DNA of 49,109 bases from the NCBI GenBank assembly GCA_902564345.1, contig CACFAY010000006.1, positions 1 through 49,109 of the forward strand, read 5' to 3'. The translations under genes were made by a program, and so were the position numbers. The notes under the pieces were generated by a model that was given only the letters and a program-made list of their open reading frames with translations, ran no database searches and was not told where the DNA came from. This DNA comes from an uncultured SAR324 cluster bacterium. Lineage in GTDB: Bacteria > SAR324 > NAC60-12. This document shows positions 26,552 through 35,720 of this stretch, piece by piece. Numbering within the stretch: position 1 is the first letter of the stretch; every line of letters begins with the position of its first letter.

Positions 26552-27043
26552 ATGATGCGACAATTATTCTCAAAATCGGGAGCTGTTTTTTCTGATTGTA
26601 GAAAATATAGATACGCGCTCTGGCGAATTTGGGATGGGAATAAATCCCTTGCCATGATAATTGGTTTGAATCCATCGACTGCTGATGAAAATTCAAATGA
26701 TCCTACGATAATCCGGTGCATAAGTTTTGCCCGTTCATGGGGATATGGAGGAGTATTAGTAGCTAATCTTTTTGGGTTTCGTGCAACCTCTCCAACTGAG
26801 CTTAAGGCATACCATGAACCTGTTGGGAAGGAGAATGATTTATGGGTTCATGAAATAGCAAAAGAAGCTGTGATAAAAGTTGCTGCATGGGGTAACTATG
26901 GGAAATTCTTAAATCGTTCTGAAAAAATTTTGACTTCATTGGATCAATTACATTGCATTCAAATGAACAAGTCCGGTGAGCCAGCACATCCTCTATACTT
27001 GAAAGCAGAATTAATGCCTGTTCCAATGGATAGCTGCCATTAG
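26552..27043 (+). CDS. DUF1643 protein
   Basis: A 163-residue protein of the DUF1643 family, which has no established function. The signature is clear: IIGLNPSTADENSNDPTIIRC, then FARSWGYGGVLVANLFGFRATSP, then PVGKENDLW. It starts 11 bases after alkB on the same strand, so the pair is likely co-transcribed. The conserved Asn-Pro-Ser-Thr and Asp residues look like an active or ligand-binding site. Nothing indicates a link to benzoate metabolism. Confidence 0.85.
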   Translation: MMRQLFSKSGAVFSDCRKYRYALWRIWDGNKSLAMIIGLNPSTADENSNDPTIIRCISFARSWGYGGVLVANLFGFRATSPTELKAYHEPVGKENDLWVHEIAKEAVIKVAAWGNYGKFLNRSEKILTSLDQLHCIQMNKSGEPAHPLYLKAELMPVPMDSCH

Positions 27044-27192
27044 ACTGGAAAACTTTTTTTTTGGTAGAAAATATTAGTTATGTCCTGATATAGAGATGGA
27101 ACTCTGATTGCTGGAAGGGATATTTGTTTATATACTTACTATCAACCTCTTAAGGAATTATTACTAACAAAATATTAAATAATAACTTTATT

Positions 27193-27522
27193 ATGACCGA
27201 TTTGGCTAAAAAAACCTGTGTTCCGTGCAGAGGCGGTGTCCCACCACTGAAAGGCACTCAATTAAAAGAACTGCAGGATAAATTAAAAAATGATTGGAAT
27301 ATAATTAACGAGCACCATCTGGAAAAAGAATATTCATTTAAAAATTTTAAAGAGGCGCTTGATTTTACAATTAAAGTTGGAGAACTTGCTGAGAATCAGG
27401 ATCATCATCCGGATATTTTCCTTACATGGGGAAAAGTAAAAGTAACAATATGGACTCACAAAATAGATGGATTAACAGAAAGCGATTTTATCTTTGCAGC
27501 AAAGACTGACAGGGAACTTTAG
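27193..27522 (+). CDS. Pterin-4a-carbinolamine dehydratase
   Basis: A 109-residue PCD/DCoH-family enzyme. The N-terminal CVPCRGGVPPLKG and the catalytic motif ENQDHHPDIFLTWGKV with the paired histidines are typical, as is the C-terminal GLTESDFIFAAKTD. It dehydrates 4a-hydroxytetrahydropterin formed by aromatic amino acid hydroxylases. No hydroxylase is nearby. It may instead serve pterin metabolism for the adjacent Mo-pterin oxidoreductase, a role proposed for some bacterial PCD homologues. Confidence 0.9.
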   Translation: MTDLAKKTCVPCRGGVPPLKGTQLKELQDKLKNDWNIINEHHLEKEYSFKNFKEALDFTIKVGELAENQDHHPDIFLTWGKVKVTIWTHKIDGLTESDFIFAAKTDREL

Positions 27523-27613
27523 GAACAAAAATGTAATTTGGTAAAATCCAGTCTCTAAAACTTTGTAAATTAAAATTATAAAATACTTAAATTCTACTTT
27601 TAGTTTAAGCACG

Positions 27614-29671
27614 TTGATAAAGAATAAGAATATCATCGAAACAAAGCCGAGTGTCTGTCCGTTAGATTGTCCTGATACATGCAGTTTGTCAGTAAAGACC
27701 AATGGCGAGCATATCTTAGAAGTACGTGGTTCGATAGCCAATCCCTATACAGCCGGAGTAATTTGCAGTAAAGTTATGCGTGCCTACCCGGATTTCGTAC
27801 ACGGAGCGAAACGTCTTTCTCATCCTCTAAAACGTATTGGTCCACGCGGAGGTAATCATTTCGAAATTATTTCCTGGAAAAAAGCTTTAGATCTTGTGCA
27901 TGAGGGATTCACTTCTGCTATGGCTAAGTATGGACCCCAAACAGTAATGCCGCTTAATTACGCTGGGCCGCATGGTGAGCTTGCTTGCGCATCTATGGAC
28001 CGCCGTTTTTTTCACAAGCTTGGTGCATCCTTGCTCTCTCGTGGAGAACTTTGTGGTCTTGTACGTGAATCAGCCTACAATAGCCTTTATGGTGATGTTC
28101 CTGGAATGCCTCCTGAGCAGATGCGGCATTCTGATCTAATTATTATTTGGGGCAACAACGTCACAGTTTCCAATCTTCATCTGGCGAGGGTAATCAAAAC
28201 TGCACGGGAGAATCATTGTGCAAAACTGGTTGTAATAGATCCTAAGAGGACACGAATATCTGAACAAGCTGACTTGTTCATCCAGATTCAGCCAGGGACT
28301 GATGTTATTCTAGCATTAGCGATGTCCACAGAACTGGAGCAGCGCGGCGCTCACAAAATGGGATTCATAGATAAGTGGGTCGATGGCTATGAAGCCTATA
28401 TGGATAACGCACGAACTTATACAAAAGAAATGGTTTCCGAAAAATGTGGTATCGATTACGAGATCTTTAACCAGTTCTCCGAATGGTACAAAGATTCCAA
28501 TATAGTTAGTATCTCTGTTGGTAATGGACCGGAACGCGGCCATAGTGGTGGATCTGGAATTCGAGCTGCTATGGCTTTGCAAGCACTTACTGGAAATCAC
28601 GGTAAGATGGGTGCAGGTGTCTTCGCCAAACCAGGAAATTCCTTTCCGAGATCAACTGAACGACTCGAAAGACCCGATCTTATACCTGAAGGAACAAGGA
28701 CAATTAACATTGTCGACACATCTAAAGTATTGCTGAAGAAATCTATGGTACCACCTATAAAGGCGGTTTTCATATACAACCACAATCCAGTTGTCACACA
28801 TCCAGATCAAAATCGGATGCGCCGGGCTTTGGCCCAGGAGGATCTGTTCATTGCAGGTAGTGACGTTGTCATGACTGACTCCATGTCCTATTGTGACGTG
28901 GTTTTACCGGCAGCAAGTCATTTCGAATTCAACGATATATATGGCTCTTATGGTCATAACTATCTGCAAAGAGCTGAGCCTGTAATAACTTGTGTAGGTG
29001 AGTCTTTACCGAATACGGAGATCTTCCGTCGTCTTGCCGCAAGGTTTGGTTTCAACGATCAGATCTTCCAGGAAACAGATGCTGAATTGATGGACGCTGC
29101 GTTTGACGAAGGAGATCCAAGACTTAATGGATATAGACCTAGTGAGTTGCCTTTAGAAAAGGCTATAGCAATGAGTACCAAAGAAGGTGCGGATTTAATT
29201 CTTTGTGATACTGTCTTTCCTAAGACTAAATCAGGTAAGATTGAACTGTTTAGCCAAGATCTGGAAGAAAGATTCGGATACGGTCTTCCACGCTTCGAAC
29301 CAGTAGAGCGAAAATATCCTTTGTTGATAATCTCACCCTCTTCCTCGAAGAGGACCAATGCGACTTTTGGCGGATGTATTTTTTCGGAAGGACAAGAAGA
29401 ATTGGAGATTAATCCATTAGATGCCAAGATTCGCGGTATTTCTGATGGTGACAATGTAAAAGTTCATAACGAGCGTGGTGAGACTTTTCTTATCGCACGT
29501 ATTACAGATTCAGTCTTGCCTGGAGTCCTGTATACACCCAAGGGCACATGGATATCTGCAAGTAAGTCTGAACAAACTGTAAATGCGCTGCTTGATGCTG
29601 ACATCCGTACAGATATTGAGGATGGTGCTTGTTGTAACGAGGTCTTCTGCGAAGTTAGTAGAATTAATTAA
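27614..29671 (+). CDS. Molybdopterin (bis-MGD) oxidoreductase, formate dehydrogenase/DMSO reductase superfamily
   Basis: A 685-residue soluble-looking catalytic subunit. The N-terminal [4Fe-4S] motif is C15, C19, C23 and C51 (CPLDCPDTC...VICSK). The Mo-bisMGD domains follow (GNNVTVSNLHLARVI, VVIDPKRTRISEQADLFIQIQPGTD) and the C-terminal molydop-binding domain ends the protein. C147 in RGELCGLV is a likely metal ligand by alignment with related enzymes (inference). There is no Tat signal, and no electron-transfer or membrane subunit nearby. Formate is one candidate, which would fit formate release by BoxC, but the substrate is undetermined. The start is a TTG at 27614. The gene looks more GC-rich than its neighbours. 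Confidence 0.85.
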   Translation: MIKNKNIIETKPSVCPLDCPDTCSLSVKTNGEHILEVRGSIANPYTAGVICSKVMRAYPDFVHGAKRLSHPLKRIGPRGGNHFEIISWKKALDLVHEGFTSAMAKYGPQTVMPLNYAGPHGELACASMDRRFFHKLGASLLSRGELCGLVRESAYNSLYGDVPGMPPEQMRHSDLIIIWGNNVTVSNLHLARVIKTARENHCAKLVVIDPKRTRISEQADLFIQIQPGTDVILALAMSTELEQRGAHKMGFIDKWVDGYEAYMDNARTYTKEMVSEKCGIDYEIFNQFSEWYKDSNIVSISVGNGPERGHSGGSGIRAAMALQALTGNHGKMGAGVFAKPGNSFPRSTERLERPDLIPEGTRTINIVDTSKVLLKKSMVPPIKAVFIYNHNPVVTHPDQNRMRRALAQEDLFIAGSDVVMTDSMSYCDVVLPAASHFEFNDIYGSYGHNYLQRAEPVITCVGESLPNTEIFRRLAARFGFNDQIFQETDAELMDAAFDEGDPRLNGYRPSELPLEKAIAMSTKEGADLILCDTVFPKTKSGKIELFSQDLEERFGYGLPRFEPVERKYPLLIISPSSSKRTNATFGGCIFSEGQEELEINPLDAKIRGISDGDNVKVHNERGETFLIARITDSVLPGVLYTPKGTWISASKSEQTVNALLDADIRTDIEDGACCNEVFCEVSRIN

Positions 29672-29726
29672 ATAAACAAATATTTACTCCCATTTTGATA
29701 AATTCTAATAATTATAAAGTTTACTG

Positions 29727-30359
29727 ATGCTGAAAAATAATTCACATGTTGATTTGGAAGAAATAGAAAATCTAACTATTGGGCATTATGAGGAAAATGC
29801 GGAGTCTTTTAGAATTGGAACAAAGGATCATGATGTAAGTCAAAATATAGCGGCATTTCTTGGCGCACTTCCCAAGGGTAAGCAATTGGATATTCTTGAC
29901 TTTGGATGTGGCCCAGGAAGAGATTTAAATGTTTTTAAACAAATGGGACACAGGCCTACAGGATTGGATGGGAGCAAAGAATTTTGCAAAATGACTCAAA
30001 AATTAAGCAAATTCCCTATTCTACATCAAAAATTTTTACATCTTGAACTTGAAGATAACAGTTTCGATGGAGTTTTTGCTAATGCTTCACTTTTTCATGT
30101 TCCAAGCCTTGAACTTTCAAGGGTGCTTAAAGAAATACACTCTGCATTAAGAAAAGGAGGGATTTTATTTTCTTCCAATCCAAGGGGTTGTACAGAGGGA
30201 TGGCAGGGACAACGTTACGGCCATTACATGGAATTTGAAGAAAGTGAGATCTATCTTAAGAAAAACGGATTCAAAATATTATACCATTATTATCGTCCTT
30301 CTGGAAAGCCTAGGGAGCTTCAGCCTTGGTTGGCAATTGTAAGTCAACGGCAGGAATGA
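29727..30359 (+). CDS. Class I SAM-dependent methyltransferase
   Basis: A 210-residue Rossmann-fold methyltransferase. Motif I is LDILDFGCGPGRDL, followed by the acidic GLDGSKEF loop, motif II/III DNSFDGVFANASLFHVP and a C-terminal FLSSNPRG-like strand (ILFSSNPRGCTEGW). The substrate cannot be predicted. It follows the Mo oxidoreductase by 55 bases on the same strand and is convergent with the broken LysE gene. Confidence 0.85.
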   Translation: MLKNNSHVDLEEIENLTIGHYEENAESFRIGTKDHDVSQNIAAFLGALPKGKQLDILDFGCGPGRDLNVFKQMGHRPTGLDGSKEFCKMTQKLSKFPILHQKFLHLELEDNSFDGVFANASLFHVPSLELSRVLKEIHSALRKGGILFSSNPRGCTEGWQGQRYGHYMEFEESEIYLKKNGFKILYHYYRPSGKPRELQPWLAIVSQRQE

Positions 30360-30381
30360 GAATTAGGATCCCACAGGTTAA

Positions 30382-30409
30382 AATTCAAAACAAAAATTAA
30401 CTTTGAATT
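30382..30409. terminator. Weak bidirectional terminator candidate
   Basis: AATTCAAA (30382-30389) pairs with TTTGAATT (30402-30409) between convergent genes and is followed by ATTTTATTT on the plus strand and TTTTAA on the minus strand. The stem is AT-rich, so it is only a candidate. Confidence 0.3.
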
Positions 30410-30495
30410 ATTTTATTTCATGATTGAACCGCTGAACAAAAATAAAGATGGACGTCAAAAATATTTTAAAATACTGTAAAATTATTTTGATCCCA

Positions 30496-31110
30496 CTATT
30501 TAAAAGCAATCATTCCTCCTGCTCCAATCAATAAAATTCCTCCAATTCGATTAGTCCAAAGATGTATAAGGGGAAGCCGCATATGCTGCCCTACGAGGCT
30601 AGATAGCAGGGAGTATAAAAGGACTGATAGAAGAGCCAGCCCAAGGAAGGTTGATCCCAAAATCAGGGACTGTGTTATAAAAGATTTTCCAGAATCTATG
30701 AACTGGGGTAAAAAAGCCAGAAAAAATACAATGCTTTTTGGATTAAGTGCTGTTATTACAAATGCGTTAGCCATTATTGCATGCCATACTTCGGTATCTA
30801 TATTTTCTGTCAATTCTAGTGATTATGATTCACTTCTCCACATTCTAATTCCCAGCCAAATCAAATATGCGGCTCCGATCCACTTAAAAAATTGAAATAC
30901 TATCGAAACTGTCTGTAAAAGCAGTCCCACCCCTATGAATGAAAGTAACATAGCGACAACATCTCCCAGCCCCACTCCCAAGAGAAGAGCAAAAACTGCC
31001 TGTCTGCCGCGAATCAATGAGTAACTGATCACAAGCAGAATGGTTGGACCCGGTATTAGCAAAAAGCTTGATATTACTAAAGCGTAGGTCAGCCAAGTAT
31101 CTAATGGCAT
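30496..31110 (-). pseudogene. LysE/RhtB-family amino acid exporter interrupted by one in-frame stop codon
   Basis: Two half-proteins lie in the same frame. The first (31110-30823, 95 codons) is the LysE N-terminus with LIPGPTILLVISYSLIRGR and ends AAYLIWLGIRMWRSES, then TAA (30825-30823). The second half continues without frame change and holds the family core ALNPKSIVFFLAFLPQF and the C-terminal helices. Together they give about 204 residues, the usual LysE/RhtB length, with about six helices. A TTG at 30813 could restart the second half but this would leave two partial transporters. The stop is one base from several sense codons, so this looks like a recent nonsense mutation or a sequencing/assembly error. 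Confidence 0.8.
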
Positions 31111-31174
31111 TTATGAAACTTATTGTGGAGGGTAACTAGAAGCTTGAATTAAAAATTTTCAAGTCAATGCGTTG

Positions 31175-33640
31175 TCATGCCCTTAATTTTTTATTTTCTG
31201 GATCACAGGGTGATTCATTAATTACCCGGGCAGGACGTCGTTCACCAAGTATTTCAATTTCAAGTTGGGCTCCAGTCTCACTGTAACCTTTTCTGATATA
31301 AGCCAGAGCAAGACTTTTCCCGATACTGTGACCGAAGCATCCTGAAGTTGCGCGTCCAATCATTTCACCTGACAAGTCTGAATTGCCAGGAAGGAAAACA
31401 GGCTCGCTGCCCATTGCATCTGCATCAGTTGTGTCTATTTCGAGTGTAATAAATTCCTGAGGAACTCCAGTTTCTTTTTGCTTAAGCAGTCCTTGTTTAC
31501 CAACAAAATCATTCTTTTTGAATTGTACAAACTTGTCTAATCCTGCTTCTAAGATAGAATACTCACGTGTTAAATCAGCACCCCACATGCGATAAGATTT
31601 TTCTACGCGCATTGATTCCATTGCATACATCCCGAAGTGAGTTAAATCGAATTCTGCACCTGCCTCAACAATTGAATCAAACAACTGGATTTGTTGATCA
31701 ATAGGATGATGCAATTCCCACCCAAGTTCGCCTACAAAATTTACACGCATTGCCATAAGAGGTATGTCAGCTATTGAAATACGTTGTGATGTCAGCCATG
31801 GGAAAGCCTCATTGGACATATCAGCATCAGTAATTTTTGAAAGTAAATCACGAGATCGGGGTCCACAAACAACCAATGTTCCATAATCAAGAGTTATGTT
31901 TTTCAACGCTACGCTTCCATCACGAGGCATGTTGCGAAGAAGTAAATCATGATCATGACGCTCCGCAGCTCCTGAACTGACTGCAAAAAACTTATCCTTT
32001 TCTCTGGTAATAGTAAACTCCGATTCTACTCCGCCTGTTTTAGTTAAGGCATGAGCCAAGACTGTTCCTCCCTGCTTGGAGGGAAGACGGTTTGCTATCA
32101 TTTTGTTCAAAAATTCCTCTGCACCTGGCCCTGAAATTTCGTGTTTGGTGAAAGGTGTTAAATCTAGCAGACCAACATTCTCCCGAACTGACCTTACTTC
32201 TTCACCTACTCTTTCAAACCAGTTTGTACGATGAGTGTGGAAGCTGTATTTATTAAAAGGTTCCTCTCCTTCGGGCGCAAACCAATTTGGACGTTCCCAT
32301 CCATAGCGTTGACCAAATGCGGCATTAAGTGATTTATGACGCTCATATACTGGGCTTGTTTTGGCAGGGCGTGCTGCTGGTCTTTCTTCAAAATCATAGT
32401 GTATTATAAATACGTGTTCGTAACACTCTTCGTTTTTAGCTTTGATGAAATCACGTGTAGACTGTTCAGCACTGAAACGTCTAGGGTCAACTCCCATCAT
32501 ATCAATGCTAGGAGAACCTTCAATTATCCATTCAGCAAGATGTTTACCCGAACCTCCTGCTGCAGTAATGCCGAAACTATGACCTTCTGATATCCAGAAA
32601 TTTCTCAATCCCCATGCTGGTCCTACCATTGGATTGCCATCGGGTGTATAAGCTATTGGCCCGTTGATATGGTCTTTAATTCCTGCAGTTTCGAATAATG
32701 GCACACGTTCTCCCGCAGCAATTATGTGAGGCTCAAGTCGTTCAAGATCAGGGGGTAATAGTTCTTGTCCAAATCCTTCGGGGACTCCATCAAGGGCCCA
32801 GCACGGTGCACCCTTCTCATATGGTCCGAGAATAAGCCCATCTGCCTCCTGCCGCATGTAATATGATGCGTCGCTTTCACGTAAAACTGCCATTTCCGGA
32901 TTCCCACTGCGGTTATACTCGACCAGTTCAGGTATTGGTCCTGTGACAATAAACTGGTGTTCAACAGGTACGACAGGGAGCTCAAGGCCTACCATTCGTC
33001 CAGTTTGTCGTGCGTAATTTCCAGTACAAGAAACTACGACTTCACATGTGATGTCACCCTTGTTTGTACTTACAACCCATTCATCATTAGGCTTCTGTGA
33101 AATGGAAGAAACTTCTACATCTGTGTAAGCTTCGGCACCATTAGTTCTTGCACCTTTGAGCAGTGCCATTGTTACATCAACCGGAGCAACATGACCGTCA
33201 TCTGGATGATAAAGTGCGCCCTCAAGATCATCAACTTTTGCAAATGGCCAAAGTTTTTTGATCTCATCAGGACCAATCACTTCAAATGGTACTCCTATTG
33301 TGGAAGCAGTTCCACAATATCTCCTATATTCATCCATCCTCTCCTGATTCCTGGCCAGTCTAAGATTACCGGTTTTATGGAAACTGACAGGCTGGCCTGT
33401 TTCAGCTTCAAGTCCTTGGTATAAGTCAACGCTATATTTATGAATTTTTCCAACACTGTAACTCATATTAAAAAGAGGTAGTAATCCAGCTGCATGCCAT
33501 GTGGATCCTGAGGTATATTCATTTTTTTCCAGCAAAACCACTTCCTTCCAACCCATTTTTGCCAAGTGGTACAATGTGCTTGAACCTACTATCCCTCCTC
33601 CGATTACTACAGCTCTATAATGTGTTTTCATTTTTCTCAC
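31175..33640 (-). CDS. Dimethylglycine dehydrogenase/sarcosine dehydrogenase family flavoprotein
   Basis: An 821-residue protein with an N-terminal DAO-type FAD domain (VVIGGGIVGSSTLYHLA at about 11-27), a conserved STWHAAGL with H49 that corresponds to the covalent FAD histidine of dimethylglycine dehydrogenase, a middle FAO_M segment, and a C-terminal GcvT folate domain (about 430-820, including GELGWELHHP and GRATSGCFGHSIGKSLALAYI). It demethylates dimethylglycine or sarcosine and passes the carbon to THF as 5,10-methylene-THF and electrons to ETF. The etfB and etfA genes lie directly upstream on the same strand, 130 bases away. Dimethylglycine is favoured because a separate sarcosine oxidase is encoded next door. 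Confidence 0.88.
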   Translation of the reverse strand: MRKMKTHYRAVVIGGGIVGSSTLYHLAKMGWKEVVLLEKNEYTSGSTWHAAGLLPLFNMSYSVGKIHKYSVDLYQGLEAETGQPVSFHKTGNLRLARNQERMDEYRRYCGTASTIGVPFEVIGPDEIKKLWPFAKVDDLEGALYHPDDGHVAPVDVTMALLKGARTNGAEAYTDVEVSSISQKPNDEWVVSTNKGDITCEVVVSCTGNYARQTGRMVGLELPVVPVEHQFIVTGPIPELVEYNRSGNPEMAVLRESDASYYMRQEADGLILGPYEKGAPCWALDGVPEGFGQELLPPDLERLEPHIIAAGERVPLFETAGIKDHINGPIAYTPDGNPMVGPAWGLRNFWISEGHSFGITAAGGSGKHLAEWIIEGSPSIDMMGVDPRRFSAEQSTRDFIKAKNEECYEHVFIIHYDFEERPAARPAKTSPVYERHKSLNAAFGQRYGWERPNWFAPEGEEPFNKYSFHTHRTNWFERVGEEVRSVRENVGLLDLTPFTKHEISGPGAEEFLNKMIANRLPSKQGGTVLAHALTKTGGVESEFTITREKDKFFAVSSGAAERHDHDLLLRNMPRDGSVALKNITLDYGTLVVCGPRSRDLLSKITDADMSNEAFPWLTSQRISIADIPLMAMRVNFVGELGWELHHPIDQQIQLFDSIVEAGAEFDLTHFGMYAMESMRVEKSYRMWGADLTREYSILEAGLDKFVQFKKNDFVGKQGLLKQKETGVPQEFITLEIDTTDADAMGSEPVFLPGNSDLSGEMIGRATSGCFGHSIGKSLALAYIRKGYSETGAQLEIEILGERRPARVINESPCDPENKKLRA

Positions 33641-33769
33641 TCTTTACATATTTAATGCAAATTCTGGATATTAAATTCTCAGAAAAAAAATTAGCAAATT
33701 GTGCATGCAAAACACAATATTTTATGGTTTTAGGTAATTGCATTGTGGTTTTAATGACGCCTTTTATGT

Positions 33770-34732
33770 CTATTCCTTACGTTTTCCTACTTCCTCTCTT
33801 AAAACTGGTATGGCTTTGAAAAGATCTCCAACTATTCCGTAATCGGCAACTTTGAAAATTGGAGCTTCCGGGTCTTTATTAACTGCTACTATGACTTTTG
33901 ATCCGGACATACCTGCCAAATGCTGAATTGCCCCAGATATTCCCATGGCAAAATAAAAATCAGGATTAACCATTGTTCCTGTCTGTCCGACCTGGTGCTT
34001 GTGAGGGAGCCATCCTGCGTCACAAACTGCACGTGAAGCTCCAAATGCAGCACCTAATTCAGTTGCCAGTGGTCTGACGAATTCACATCCTTCTGTTCCA
34101 CCAACTCCGCGGCCAGCTGAGACAATAATACTTGCCTCATTAAGCTCCACTTCATTACTTTCCTCAACCTGTACTTCCCTGACCTCTATCTGTGAATGAC
34201 CAGAGGGGATGGAGAGAGAAACTGTGTTTGCAGAAGAAGGAGCAGAATTATCAGCAGGAAATATTCCGCTACGTATGCTAATTACGCGCAAACTGTCTTT
34301 GCTGAATTTACATTTTTGAACCGCCTTAGTGGCCATACATGGCCTATATGCGGTTATTTCGTCTCCATTGAATTCCAACCTAGTAACATCGCTTAAGGCA
34401 CCTGTTGACTGTCTAGCAGCTATACGTGGAGTAAGGTCTCTTCCAAATTCTGAAGATGTCAACCAGATTTGAGTAGCTCCTGACTGATGAATTGCATCTG
34501 ACACAAGTGCTGTGTATTGTTCTGTGTTGTAAATTTCTAACGATTTATCATCTCCAAGGTATACTGTACCAGCACCCTGACCTGCCAGAGTGTCTGCAAG
34601 AACAGATACTCCTGTCCCCAAGAGAACAGTATCCGATTCAAATCCCTCTGACTTTGCGAATGAAATTAATTCCAGAGTGTTTTTTTTGATTTCGCCATTT
34701 TTAACTTCGGCTACAATGAGAATTTTAGTCAT
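33770..34732 (-). CDS. etfA: Electron transfer flavoprotein alpha subunit
   Basis: A 320-residue EtfA. The C-terminal FAD domain is clear: VSAGRGVGG, GASRAVCDAGWLPHKHQVGQTG, AMGISGAIQHLAGM and VAVNKDPEAPIFKVADYGIVGD. The N-terminal half is the adenine-nucleotide-hydrolase-like fold. It pairs with the EtfB encoded 98 bases upstream to carry electrons from the neighbouring dimethylglycine dehydrogenase to ETF:quinone oxidoreductase, which is not in the window. Confidence 0.93.
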   Translation of the reverse strand: MTKILIVAEVKNGEIKKNTLELISFAKSEGFESDTVLLGTGVSVLADTLAGQGAGTVYLGDDKSLEIYNTEQYTALVSDAIHQSGATQIWLTSSEFGRDLTPRIAARQSTGALSDVTRLEFNGDEITAYRPCMATKAVQKCKFSKDSLRVISIRSGIFPADNSAPSSANTVSLSIPSGHSQIEVREVQVEESNEVELNEASIIVSAGRGVGGTEGCEFVRPLATELGAAFGASRAVCDAGWLPHKHQVGQTGTMVNPDFYFAMGISGAIQHLAGMSGSKVIVAVNKDPEAPIFKVADYGIVGDLFKAIPVLREEVGKRKE

Positions 34733-34830
34733 ATTATGTAATCTTTATAGAAATTAATTTATAATTTTAGGAAAATTGTTTTTTATCTTGCTATAATGAA
34801 TTTGTTGTTATGCAGAAACCTTTCAGATAA

Positions 34831-35616
34831 TTATGTTAAAAATTTAGCCTCTCCAACCATTAAATCCACTGCCTGCGTTACTGTATCAGCTTCATCTCCT
34901 TCAAATATTTGACCTTCTTTGCGTGACTCAGGTTTTTCAAATTGTAACACCTGTGTCATTGAACCTTGGATCCCGCTCATTTCGGATGTAATGCCTATAG
35001 AATCAAGATCAATTTCTTCCAAGGGTTTTTTCTTTGCCATCATAATACCGCGCATCGAAGCTAAGCGTGGTTCGTTTAAGCTGTCATTTACTGTAACTAA
35101 TCCCGGCATTACCATATCCACCACTTCAGTTCCATGATCGCCCTTTCGGTAAAGGGTGATATTTTTTTCAGAAACATCACTGAAGCGGATAATGTTTGTT
35201 ACTTGTGGTAGACCAAGGAATTCTGCTAGCATTGGAGCGGTTAATCCCGAATCCGTGTCCTGAGACTGCCTGCCGGTGAGTATAAGATCATAGTTGCGTC
35301 CCTCAAGAGCTTTTTGGAGTATTTTTGCGAAGGCATAAGAATCAGTTTCTCCAGCTTGATCATATTTGACGTGGATAGCTTTATGTGCTCCCATAGCCAA
35401 TCCTTTTCGCAGCGATTCTGCTGCTTTGTCAGGTCCGACGGTTAACAGTGTAACCTCACCTCCAACATCTTCTGTTATCTGCAATGCAGCTTCTAATGCA
35501 GTCTCATCCCAACTACTGATAACATAACTCAATCCTTCCTCTACTATTTCTCCTTCTTTCACTTTAATATTAAGTGCTACATCAGGAACTTGTTTAACTA
35601 GTACGATAATTTCCAC
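34831..35616 (-). CDS. etfB: Electron transfer flavoprotein beta subunit
   Basis: A 261-residue EtfB with the AMP-binding fold: IIVLVKQVPDV at the N-terminus, DETALEAALQI, LILTGRQSQDTDSGLTAPMLAEFLGLPQ and the LASMRGIMMAKKKP signature near residue 190. It forms the heterodimer with EtfA. Its place between soxB and etfA, all leftward, indicates a dedicated ETF for methylated glycine oxidation. Confidence 0.93.
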   Translation of the reverse strand: MEIIVLVKQVPDVALNIKVKEGEIVEEGLSYVISSWDETALEAALQITEDVGGEVTLLTVGPDKAAESLRKGLAMGAHKAIHVKYDQAGETDSYAFAKILQKALEGRNYDLILTGRQSQDTDSGLTAPMLAEFLGLPQVTNIIRFSDVSEKNITLYRKGDHGTEVVDMVMPGLVTVNDSLNEPRLASMRGIMMAKKKPLEEIDLDSIGITSEMSGIQGSMTQVLQFEKPESRKEGQIFEGDEADTVTQAVDLMVGEAKFLT

Positions 35617-35720
35617 TTTAGTTTATATTGTTAAATATTTTTTAAATAATTAGCTGAAAGAAAAAAATCAGAAAATTTTTGACTCAGCACATGAGAAATA
35701 CAGTCAGTAATAGATAATTA

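Noticed and set aside
33698-33718. Inverted repeat ATTGTG...CACAAT upstream of dimethylglycine dehydrogenase
   Set aside because: Six-base arms only and no promoter could be aligned with it; too weak to list as a site.
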